Shown here: in pieces, positions 45,481 through 55,248 of the stretch
How positions within the stretch are numbered: the stretch's first letter is position 1
How the letters are laid out: the number at the start of each line of letters is the position of its first letter
Assembly: GCA_026898455.1 (NCBI GenBank)
Contig: JAPKLW010000621.1
Location: 153,559 to 217,558 of the forward strand
Length of the DNA stretch: 64,000 bases
Source of the DNA: Plectranthus barbatus
Lineage: Eukaryota > Streptophyta > Magnoliopsida > Lamiales > Lamiaceae
Direction: 5' to 3'
Made by a program: the position numbers and the translations under genes
Notes under the pieces: model-generated
Seen by the model: only the letters and a program-made list of their open reading frames with translations
Told to the model about the DNA's origin: nothing
Databases searched by the model: none

Positions 45481-48400
45481 TCAATATTTCTGGTATATTT
45501 TGATGTCCCTCCACCTGGACTCCATGTAATAACTGATATTCACTGAAGCAGCATAGACTCCACACTTGAAATAATGGTTGCCGGGGCCCTTATCTTTGGT
45601 CTGAAAAACTTGAGCTCCATCGAGGAAAACAGTGAGACAGCCTGCACCAACATCGTGTACGAGATTAACCCTGAACCATCTGTCGTAGAGACCAGTGGCC
45701 ATCACTTGGCCGCTGTAATATCGCATCGCTCCATCGTAAATTCGCAGAATTATAGAGGTGGCATGGTGAGCTGCGCCGAGGATCTGCAGAATGGTGGCAC
45801 CACAAGTCCCATTAGGCACAAATGCAAGCCCTTCAAACTGCCACACTCCACTTGAGTAATCCAACCCCTGCATACAAAAATAACCTCTCAAGTAGTGAAA
45901 GTTTTTATTTTTATTTTTTTTATTTATTAATAAATTTTCATTTCTAAAGAGTATATTAGCTTTCCTCCTTACAGGAACCAAACATTTTATGTTGTATTTT
46001 ATAATATTATAATATAAATAACTAAATTATATGCGCGTGCATATATATATATATATAGGGATGTATTTATATGTTAACCATTCCCCAGATGTTACCTACA
46101 TATATTATTTGGCGGTGCATTATCTAGACAAGCTAACTACATTATCTAGGCAATATATGGTACATTACGAAGATAATGTAGTACATTATTTGCATTACAT
46201 TATCTATTACAATTTGTACATTATCTTTCGTAATGTACCATATATTGCATAGATAATGTAGTTAGCTTGTATAGATAATGCACCGCCAAATGAGGTCTGT
46301 AGGTAACATCTGGGGAGTGGTTAACATATGATTACAACTCTATATATATATATATAATAATAATAATTATAATTATAAAATATGTATGTGTTAGATATTA
46401 TTAGATATAAACATATTCTTAGATATATTCATAAGATTAGATATTCTTATATCATTGTATATCTCTAGAATATTTAGTTGTATTTTTCCTGTTGTACTCT
46501 ACATGTACTCCTCATATTAATCAAGTGAAATAAATTTTATTTGATTATCACATGGTATCAGAGCTATATCATTGTATATCTCTAGAATATTTAGTTGTAT
46601 CTTTTCCTTTTGTACTCTATAAATATGTACATGTACTCCTCATATTAATCAAGTGAAATAAATCTTATTTGATTATCACAGTATGTAACATCCCGTTAAA
46701 ATTTCACCTTCCTGCAACTCGATTTAATCTCAACTATTCAAGATAATTGTTATTTATATGACGTAGCTGATGAGTCAACACACATGTTCTGAATTTTGGA
46801 CCGTTTTGGTCAATACCACATTGTCAATCCGTGATTTTAAAGAGTAACTACCCAGACTTGATGTCTGAGAGTGTAACTGCTCAGACTTGATGTCTAAGTT
46901 TGTAACTGTTGTCATGCCATAAATAGTATGACTATATTTTGAACCTTGGCACGTTTAGCTTGAACCCCAAAAGGCATGATCTATCTTGAAATCATCATGG
47001 CATGTTATACTTGAATTCTAGACTTGGTTGTCATTTGGTATTTGAGTGAAGGAACTATGCCTTCATACATATTTTTTAATTGTTTTATTATTTGTATGAT
47101 TTATTGTGTACTTGGCGTGAGACCCGCGTGGAGGTCATTACTTGGATTAATGTAATGTTTATCTCTTAACAAGCATGCTTAGTTACTCCTTTGCTTTCCA
47201 TATTTAATTGATGAATATTTTAATCTATTTCAGCTGTTTACAATCATATTTTAAAATCAATTCATTTCGAACTACAAACTTATATTTTCTTTCTAAACTA
47301 TATTTGCTTATATTAATTGCCAAATTGTTTAAAATCATCAAAACCCTTAGCGTTCATTGTTCGTACGTGAAACTGTGGCATAAGCTCGTTTTGGGGTGAG
47401 ACAATATATTTAATTTTAATTTATTAATATTATATATTATTTCAATTCTAATATAAATTATTCTCTATATTGTACATCTAACTATATAGTTAAATATAAT
47501 AAAAATCAAAAGAACTAGATCAACCTCAAATACTACAAAAATAGAAATTCAATTGGCAAAAATAGTCCATAAAAAGATTATACTTATATTATTTAAAAAT
47601 TAATAAATTAAATAAATTTCTAAATATGCATATTTTAAAGAAAAAATGATAAAAGAAAAATATAATCATCAATTTTTGTATTTCCTATATTGTGTGTGCG
47701 CGTCATAAAAAGTTAATTTCATACTAAAATTTAGTTTGTGTTAAATAAGAATAAATTTACATCATTCATATTAAAAAATCAATGATTAAAATCATAACTT
47801 TTTTCAAATTTCGAATTTTGGATTAGCTTGTCGTGCAAATGAATTTAAAAATAATTATTTATATTTATTAAGATTTTTTATTCTCATTTGATCTTTTAAA
47901 TAATAAAAAATTGCACGAAATATTTATTGTCTCTTACAAAAAATTTAAAACACATCATAATCATTATGTATTCATAAATATAAATGTTATTATTTCATTA
48001 ATATTAAAATTTGTTTTAATTTTGATTAAATAACTTTTAAGGATTATATTACCTATTATAAATTATTTTACTAAAGACGATTTTATAACTTAAAACTCAA
48101 TTAAGAAATATAATTCTTGATGTTATAACTTTGGTAATATAGTTATAATGAAAATACCAATAATTTATTTTTCAATCGGGTCGACTCTCAGGATTTTTGA
48201 CTCTACCCTATTAAGTTTCAGGTTACTCGATTAAAGTTCTTTTTGTCGCTTTTGGTTCGGTCAGAATTCAAGCTAAAGTGAAACTAAACTGATATATATA
48301 TATATCCTTATTGGGAAGGTCTTGGGTTAGGCAGGCCTAAACGATTTAGGCGGGTTTTATCCATTAACCCAAACCCAAACACATATAATATACCCAAATT

Positions 48401-48843
48401 GGGATTAATAAACCCTATTTGGGATGGATCAACCCATTTGGATAGGATAAAACCTGCCTAAACCATTTAGGTCTGCCTAACGCAAGTTTTTGCCATCCTT
48501 ATTTAGGGTGATTTAAACACCGATGTGATGTAGTGCTTAAAAGAATTATAAGGATATTGAGAAAACATACCTGTATCCGAATTTCAGTGCGGGGCTGGGT
48601 GTAGCTGGTGGGTTCATGCGGCTTGTCGTCCGCGTAAACCCACAGGCGATGCGTTCCATTCTCATAGCGGTACCTCTTCTCCAAGGGCAAATCGTACGGC
48701 CTCTGGATTTCGAAGTTGGCTGCTGTTAGTGGTACATTTGTGAATCCATCTGTGGGATCACAGCTGCACAGCATCAAATAGTTGGTAGCAACAGCTGTGA
48801 ATAACATGAGATTCCATACATTTTTGTTCCAAAATTTCATCAT
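45481..48843 (-). CDS. Citrate-binding-protein-like secreted protein (alginate lyase 2 fold), 219 aa
   Basis: There are two exons on the minus strand, 48843-48571 and 45867-45481, joined at ATACAG|GTATGT...TGCAG|GGGTTG. Residues 1-27 form a hydrophobic signal peptide ending before DPTDGF. The body has NFEIQRPYDLPLE, RLWVYADDKP, PRTEIRI, GLDYSSGVWQFEG, WFRVNLVHD and the ending MESRWRDIKIYQKY. These match plant citrate-binding-protein-like/alginate lyase 2 proteins of about 218 residues. The QIH signature of active PL7 lyases reads QIL (TILQILGAAHH), so catalysis is doubtful; binding of small acids or wall glycans is possible. The start chosen is MMKF rather than an upstream in-frame ATG at 48990, because it gives a proper signal peptide. 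The 2703-bp intron is filled with mobile DNA. Confidence 0.9.
46050..46350. mobile_element. Palindromic MITE (near-perfect hairpin) in the citrate-binding gene intron
   Basis: Arms of about 110 bp face each other at 46070-46180 and 46215-46328. Both read TATGTTAACCA(T/C)TCCCCAG at their outer ends and contain TTTGGCGGTGCATTATCT. It is flanked on both sides by (TA)n tracts. No coding content. A half copy is at 20487-20850. Confidence 0.85.
46389..46680 (+). mobile_element. Miniature LTR element: LTR, primer site, truncated LTR
   Basis: LTR1 (46389-46552, TGTTAGATATT...GATTATCACA) is followed at once by TGGTATCAGAGC (46553-46564). A second LTR copy then lacks its first part (46565-46680) and ends in the same GATTATCACA. 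The target duplication GTATG is perfect (46384-46388, 46681-46685). There is no gag, pol or polypurine tract. LTR2 retains TATAAATAT, while LTR1 has lost that 10-bp stretch. This resembles TRIM elements but has an even smaller internal region. Confidence 0.88.
46684..47403 (+). mobile_element. Solo LTR of a Ty3/gypsy-like element
   Basis: Begins TGTAACATCCCG and ends TTGGGGTGAGACA, the style of chromovirus LTRs. Allowing for the miniature LTR element inserted at its left edge, the original flanks are ATGTA on the left and ATATA on the right, a 5-bp duplication with one mismatch. Open frames inside it are not genes. Confidence 0.55.
47404..48309. other. AT-rich part of the citrate-binding gene intron
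   Basis: Extremely A/T-rich. No repeat ends or coding frames are recognised. It closes with a short (TA)n tract near 48292-48305. Confidence 0.4.
48310..48495. mobile_element. Inverted-repeat element, copy 1 (intron)
   Basis: The inner ends read CTTGGGTTAGGCAGGCCTAA on the left and, on the opposite strand at the right, GCGTTAGGCAGACCTAAA, followed inward by (T)GGTTTAGGC(A/G)GGTTTTATCC. A second copy lies at 49500-49715. A possible TTATT duplication flanks it. Non-coding. Confidence 0.7.
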
Positions 48844-48889
48844 CTCTCTTGATTTGTAATAGACAGCAACCAGCATAACCCCCGTTGTC

Positions 48890-48897
48890 TTATATAT
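48890..48897 (-). promoter_or_regulatory. TATA box of the citrate-binding-protein-like gene
   Basis: On the minus strand CATATATAAG lies about 50 bp before the chosen ATG (48843), which implies a very short leader. The block downstream of it (48857-48890) is repeated at 52930-52970, where the TATA part is altered. Confidence 0.5.
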
Positions 48898-48990
48898 GTA
48901 TCTGGATGCAACTTTTAAAAGCTGTGGAGGCTCCACTACATCTCGTGAAATCGTGCCATAAAATTTTAATAGTACTAGCGAATCCCACAA

Positions 48991-49904
48991 AATGTAAGGG
49001 CTGAGTAGACTTCAACCCCAAAATTAATTGAAAATTTTTTCTGTTTTAACCATGCTATTAGTAACAGCATGAGATTATTATGAAGATATGGTGTTCAGAT
49101 TGAAAAAGAGGATGTGAAGGAGCCAAGGATCGAATAAGAGGTTTTGAATTTTTTTTTTAATTGCAAAATTTTAAATTTTTATGTAATATTAAGATTAATT
49201 TTATTGTATAAATTTTCAGTATTTTATTATTATTACGAGTTGATGTTTTACTTGATTAAATACTTTTTTGTTACATAAAAATTCAATGAAGTCCATACAA
49301 TTATTTATAAATCCTAGGACCGCACCTGCATGTATCATTTTTTGGCTTCGCATTAATCATCATTTGTATTTATATGTTTTGGTTTAAAAAATGTATCATT
49401 ATCTTGGAATTGAACATCGGCAGCGTATGCAAATGAAAGTATATATTTAACCACTTCGGAATTGCCTACCTAATTCATGGGAATTAGGTATATTATATTA
49501 AAGGAAGGTCTTGGGTTAGACAGACCTAAACGATTTAGGCGGGTTTTATCCTACCCAAATGGGTTGATTCATCCCATATAGGGTTTATTAATCCCCAATT
49601 AGGATATATTATAGGGTTTATTAATCCCCAATTAGGATATATTATATGGATTTGGGCTTGAGTTAATAGATAAAACCCGCCTAAACCGTTTAGGCCTGCC
49701 TAACGCACTATATTAATTATTTTATTGATTACCGCACCCGTGATTGAAGAAATAATATATAATCTTTACCTAATCCATTATCTACCAAAATCATATCATC
49801 TTGGCTTATTTAGAGTGGGAACACGTCGGATAATCTGATAGAAGCCTTGGATATAGCTTATGATATATGAAAAGAAAATTTTGGCCCAACAATTTCTATA
49901 AAGT
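48991..49904. other. Upstream region of the citrate-binding gene, partly duplicated at 53290-53580
   Basis: The stretches 49331-49500 and 49716-49850 align with 53305-53580 (TTTTTTGGC(T)TCGCATTAAT, CTACCTAATTC, ACCGCACCCGTGATTGAAGA). They flank a mobile element that is absent from the other copy. The stretch 48991-49320 is AT-rich and unique by eye. Confidence 0.6.
49500..49715. mobile_element. Inverted-repeat element, copy 2 (upstream of citrate-binding gene)
   Basis: Ends GGTCTTGGGTTAGACAG and, at the right, CTGCCTAACGCAC, with arms AGGCGGGTTTTATC and complement, like 48310-48495. It contains an internal repeat (AATCCCCAATTAGGATATAT twice). It is flanked by TATATTA on both sides. The homologous site near 53465-53480 has no element. 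Confidence 0.75.
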
Positions 49905-50648
49905 GCAATATCCCGATTTAATTAATTAAGTCGAATTAAGATTAATGGATTGATTAAATAAAGTGTTTATTTTGTATTTAGTGTTTAATTGCTCGCGAGT
50001 CAAATTTTACACCCATTGTTGTGTACATGTTCGTTTAATGTAAATAAAAAGCCTATGAGTATCTTTTGAGAAATCCTAAGTGGCCATGCAGACGAATTTT
50101 GCATAAGAAACTCGAGCGCGATAAATCAGTATTTCTAGCATATTTTTAATACGTTTAATTCACAACTCGCACCCGAATGCTCAGTTTCATCCATCGAGCT
50201 AGGGATTGCTTGAGATAGAATTATGGGAAATTTAGAAGCGATCGGGTTGAGATTCTGAGCCTTTAGGAATATTTTATGATTTTTCGAAGTATTAAGTGCG
50301 GAGTCAAAATGCGATAAACTCCATGAATTGTGGAATCGCACCAACAAGTAGAACACGTGATTTAGAACATTTTCGTGAATGTTCATTTTTCAATTTGGAC
50401 AATGCATGTCAAGTCATGAATCTAGAAAGGTTGGAAATCAAAGTTGAGTATACGCGAGAATCGATCCAAAATCGGATGAACCGTATCGCGCCACGTGACA
50501 GTTGTTACCATGAAGAAAGCCACCACTTGTTAACTTGCCAAATGGGAAAGTATAACAAAATAGGTTGGGCACTCAAATCAAGGTTCATGCATCAAAATAG
50601 AACTTGCGAGAACACGAATTCATTTTCTCATTCCGCAAGCAAGTTGTA
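49905..50648. repeat. Probable fragment of a gypsy-type LTR
   Basis: It starts TGCAATATCCCG followed by A/T-rich ATTAATTAAG text, like TGTAACATCCCG at 46684 and GTAACACCCTCG near 55690. It has no recognised end; the family A element starts at 50649. An open frame at 50296-50703 has no family resemblance. Confidence 0.35.
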
Positions 50649-52030
50649 TGTTAGGAATATTGTTAGATATTATAAAACCGCTTCTGTTGTAATTGATTCA
50701 TAGTCATAGTTTGATATGTTTTGGTGCATCAAAGCTCTAGCAACTCAATATCGAGTCGATTGTAAATGTCCTGTATAGGAATTCATACTCGAGTTGTAAT
50801 AGAATTAAAAAAGAAAAGGAATCAAGGATAATGAAGGAGTCAGCAGACTTGACGAATTGCTGAAGACTGCTAAAAGAATAATATGGCCAGCAATGCGAAG
50901 GAACGCTACAAGACTGCTGAAGAAGCAACTCCAGCAGAATCAGAAGGTCTTAGCTCGAACTGCTGAGATACCCGCTGCGTGCTAACGGCCAGCAAATGAC
51001 AATCAGCAATCAAGAGAAGTTACAAAGTCGTGAATCAGACGGATACGAATCACAAGGAAACCCGACGAATCAGAGGATAGAACAATCATCATACACAAAG
51101 GAGGTTTCAGATCTACACTTAAAGATCCGTTGTGACAAAGATGGCTACAAATAGGTGCTACGCCAATCAGAGACGAGGAGACTTGAAGAGTCTCTGTCCA
51201 CTGCAGAAAAAGGAAGAACGCAGATAGGCGAGCAATGCCTTTGAGTCTAACGGATAAGATTCAAACAACCGTTTGAATCTTCACCTATAAATAGGTGTCA
51301 TCCTTATTTGATTCAATGGTTCGCGAATTTCTACATATAGAGATAACAAAAAGAGATCAAATACACTCTCTACATTACGCGAACTCTTCCGAGCTAAGTT
51401 CTTGATTGAAGCTTTCCCACAAGCTTTCATATCTGAAGCTCGAGACCTGCGAAGTTAAGCTTCCAAGGTTATTTTGGGATTCTTTCTACTCTGGAAAGAA
51501 TCTAGTTGTCACAATTGGTGTGCAAGAGTGATTCTTATGGGCAATGCCAACACAAGGATAGGTTCCGGGAAGAACTATAAAACTCCCAACAGTTGACGTC
51601 CAAGGAGAATGGAGGTTTGTCCTCACTCTACGGAGCAACACCGGTTGAAGGATTGAAGACCGAGGTGCTTGAAAGTGCGCGCTGACCAGACGGAGGAGCT
51701 GCTCAACGTTAGAGATCAGGCCTGACCTTGTACTCAATCCTTTAGTGAATTTTCAATCGGAGGACTGAAGAGTGGACGTAGAATAGTTGTTCGAACCACT
51801 ATAAAATCCTTGTATCTTTACTGCTTTATTTTCATTATTTTTGCGCATACAGTTATTTGAAACTCAACACATCGAGTGTTGTAGTATAATATGCAATTTG
51901 GATTAACGATGAATTGAGCTAATAACACATTCGAGAAACACTTGCTAAGTCGCGACCTTAGCAAGATAAGTGCAAGATCGTATTAATACTTCCGCTGCAT
52001 ATAAAACACTCTGATCGGAGACCAACAAGT

Positions 52031-52042
52031 GGTATCAGAGCG
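52031..52042 (+). other. Primer-binding site of the truncated family A element
   Basis: TGGTATCAGAGC two bases after the LTR end, complementary to the initiator Met tRNA 3' end. Confidence 0.88.
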
Positions 52043-52139
52043 GTTTGTCTTTACAGACTAGCTGCTTCTGAGTCGCTAGGACCAGATCCATATTTTCCTT
52101 GCATATATGTGTTTCTGTGTTTAGCTCAGGTTCAAGACA

Positions 52140-52877
52140 ATGGCGCACAACGCGAATTTTGAAAAGTTCGCTCCTGAAGCCTACTCTACCTGGAAAAAGA
52201 GGTCGTTGATCACCCTGATGAACATTCATCCAGAAATGAAACAAGTGATCGAAAAGGGACCAATCAAAATCCAAAAGGTAAAAACCAGGGTTGGAGAAGA
52301 TGTAGCAGGACCAGACGTAATGGTGGACAAGCCGTTTGAAGAATGGACTCCAGCAGAACGTGTTCATGGTCAACTGGATTACGTAGCCATGGACTTAATA
52401 TTAGGTGCTTTGTCACCTATTCTAATGGAAGAAGCGTTGGATCATGAGAATGCTAAAGAGATCTGGGATTTTCTTGGCACTCTAAGTAAAGAAACAGATC
52501 GGATGAAGAGAAACAAGCTACAATAATGGGTAGTCAGGTATGAATCTTTTCAATTAATTCTAGGTGAAACCATCAAGGATATGGAGGCCAGATTCCACAA
52601 CATTGTTGCTGAGTTAAAGAAACGTGGAAGAATGTATGAGCTTCCCGACATGAACTCAAAGATTTTCTCAAGACTGCCAAAGGAGGATTGGTTTGCCAAA
52701 GTGACCGGTCTGAAGGAGAAAGATCTGTCAGCAATCAGCACCAAAGATGTATTTGCTCAATTGAAGGCCCATGAATGGGACATCACGCAGATCAATAAAA
52801 ATGAAGTTGTTCATGATGCAGTAATCATTGAGGAACCAATCGAAGATGATGCATTCTTTGTGAAGAAAGACGGATAG
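52140..52877 (+). pseudogene. Partial copia gag with an internal stop
   Basis: One frame of 246 codons starts at the first ATG after the primer site. It reads like the N-terminal half of a plant copia gag (UBN2-type: HENAKEIWDFLGTLSKETDR, FHNIVAELKKRGRMYELPD). A TAA at 52524-52526 interrupts it after KLQ. It ends before any zinc knuckle or protease, at the breakpoint. Confidence 0.85.
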
Positions 52878-52920
52878 AAGTGGAAAACAAAGAAACCATT
52901 CCACTCAGAATGACCGACAT

Positions 52921-53580
52921 AACCCCCGTTGTAATAGACAACAACCAGCATAACCCCCGTTGTCTTATATTACCAAGGGTAACTCTACATATAGGCGGAT
53001 CTACTCTATGGCTGGTGGCGCCCCCACGGGACTCACAAGATTTTATTCGATATGCATTTATAGTTTTTTAAAAATAAAAAATTATAGGTGTCGACGGTAT
53101 GAAACTGAGAACGAGCTCCCACAATGTTCAAGTTTTGCATCCGTCCCAACATAAAGGCTCGCGGGGTTGGCCGTCCCATTAGATTAGAATATATTTTATT
53201 TTTCTTAATTATATACTTTAAAAAATAAAATAAAATTATAAAGTATGATGACATGTGATCGAGTCCGATGTACCTTCAAGTCTTCATTCACCTCTGCATT
53301 ACTACCATTTTTTGGCCTCGCATTAATCATCACTTGCACTGATATATTTTGGTTTAAAATAGGTATTATTATTATGGAATTGAACATCAGCAGTGTATGC
53401 TAATTAATGTATATATTTAACCACTTGGGAAATGCCTACCTAATTCTTGGGGATTAGGTGTGGTCTTCGATTATATTTTTTTTTATTTATGACCGCACCC
53501 GTGATTGAAGAATTAGTAGTTTTTACCTAATCTATGAAAATAATATCATCTAGGGTCATTTAGTCTGAGTCAGATTAATC
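52921..53580. repeat. Second copy of the citrate-binding gene promoter region
   Basis: The stretch 52930-52970 repeats the leader of the citrate-binding gene (GTAATAGACA, CAACCAGCATAACCCCCGTT). The stretch 53305-53580 repeats its more distal upstream DNA. Between them 52971-53290 has no obvious match to 48900-49320. The coding exon itself is not included. A 13-base TAACCCCCGTTGT occurs twice at the junction. Confidence 0.75.
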
Positions 53581-53814
53581 CGACAAAAACTTTAAATTTT
53601 GTTAACGACACACTAAATTTGGCCGACCCTATTTTGTAAATTGACAACTCGCGCTTCTTAAAAAGTTTATTTAATCATGTAAATTTGAGTTCAAATTTTA
53701 AAATGAGCCTACTAAGTATAATAAGCCAACTCATTTATGAATTAAATTTAAAAATATAAATTAAATAAATTATTTATTATTAAATTTATTTAATATTTAT
53801 AATTAAATATCAGA

Positions 53815-55248
53815 TGTTAGAATTTTTGTTAGAGAAATCCTTCGTTACTTTTTGTGTTTTGGTGGGTCAAAGATTGTAAAAGCCATCTTAGTCAGTTTTT
53901 CAGTTTCTAGAGTTCTAAACTGTAATCCTTGTATAGGATCGATCAAGTTGTAATAGAACTTAGGTTGGAGACCGAGCAAAGGAGATGCTCGAGAACTGAA
54001 GAACTGCACGCCTTGAAACTTGGTTTTCACCAAGTATAGCCTTGACCAAAACTGAGTTGGGGCACTCAGTATAGGGTCTTCCATACTGACCAGGAGAAAT
54101 CAGTATGAGGGCTTTCCCATAGTGACTAGAAGAAGTCAGTATGAGGGTTTTCCATAGTGATTATGGATGAGGGCTAGCTATACTTACCTTAGGAAGTCAG
54201 TATAAGAGCCTCTACCTTAAAAGCACGAGCTATTCAAAGATATCGAAGATCAGTCAGACTTTGGCATATTCATGTCCAAGTTAAAGTCAGTACGAGGTTA
54301 TCCAAACTTGGATCCCTCGGACTGAAACTTAGTCTGACATAAAGTTAGTGTATAGTACACTGATGTAGCAGAGCATAGCAGACCTACGACATGGGCTACG
54401 ATTGGACAACATCTTCCATGATTCTAACGACTGGATTTATGTGTCTAACGGGCAGAAATTCGAAATGCCGGAGGAAGTCCTCTATAAATAGGACCGCACA
54501 TCAACCTTAGAAAGGTTAACGATTTGAATGAGTCTCACTCTAAGAACATGGCTCTGCTAAGCCATCTCTCTGCTAAAACTCTCTGAGTTTCCATGTTTCT
54601 TAACACGAGACTTGAGTCTCTGACTCAAGTTATTACACCGTGCTATCTTCTCCTAGCACGAGGCTGAAGTTTTTCTTTGGTGAATATATCTTTCCAAGAT
54701 ATATTCATAGCAGTCAGTTTCTTACTAAGGTATACTAATTCTCACGGGCGTATGCCAACAAACTGAGTTTTGGGAAGAACAGCAAACATCCAACTACCAG
54801 AAAGAAGGTTGCGGGGTGTCGTTCTTACTTCAACCTGAAGACTAAGCCTACAAGGAGTTCCTAGGCAAGTGCCACAGCTGACGAAGGACGGAAGCGCCGA
54901 TGGGTTGTGTATAGATCGTAAGGAGGCTTGTACTTAATGAAGTATCGGGACCTTGGGTCTGAAGAGTGGATGTAGGATATTTAGATCCGAACCACTATAA
55001 ATATCGTGTGTTCTTTACTGCTTCATTTATATTTCTACCTTGTTTAGTTTCACAAACTGACTATTGAAACCTTCGATACTTGTCCAAGTATTGAAGAGTA
55101 TATTCTGTGAAACTGACTTAACAAGAACAAACCTAATCTTAAGTCTTCTACACACTAAACTGAGTTATCTCTATTTATCTGAACAAGTGCAAGTGTGTTA
55201 ATTATTACTTCCGCTGCACCTATTTGCACTCTGATTTCGGGATCAACA
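53815..55248 (+). mobile_element. Solo LTR, copia family A
   Basis: Begins TGTTAGAATTTTTG and ends GGGATCAACA. It has CTTGTATAGGATCGATC near 53930, TATAAATAG at 54483-54491 and the GTGGATGTAGG...CGAACCACTATAAA block near 54965-55000. Flanks TCAGA (53810-53814) and TCATA (55249-55253) form a target duplication with one mismatch. No internal region is present. Confidence 0.85.

Larger units (their letters stand above)
50649..52877 (+). mobile_element. Truncated copia family A element: LTR plus partial gag
   Basis: The LTR at 50649-52028 (TGTTAGGAATATTG...GAGACCAACA) has CCTATAAATAG (51286-51294) and the GTGGACGTAG...CGAACCACTATAAA block near 51773-51808. It is followed by AG and the primer-binding site TGGTATCAGAGC at 52031-52042, then gag. 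The element breaks off at about 52880. No pol and no 3' LTR are present. Confidence 0.85.

Noticed and set aside
46033..46062. TA-rich tracts that could be promoters or origins
   Set aside because: Simple (TA)n at an element border in an intron. No further signal.
48844..48990. Upstream in-frame ATG extending the citrate-binding protein by about 49 residues
   Set aside because: The extension runs through the TATA-like box and leader, and would place the signal peptide internally. The MMKF start gives the family length.
50296..50703. A 135-codon plus-strand frame
   Set aside because: It overlaps the start of the family A LTR and LTR-like DNA and shows no motif or family similarity.
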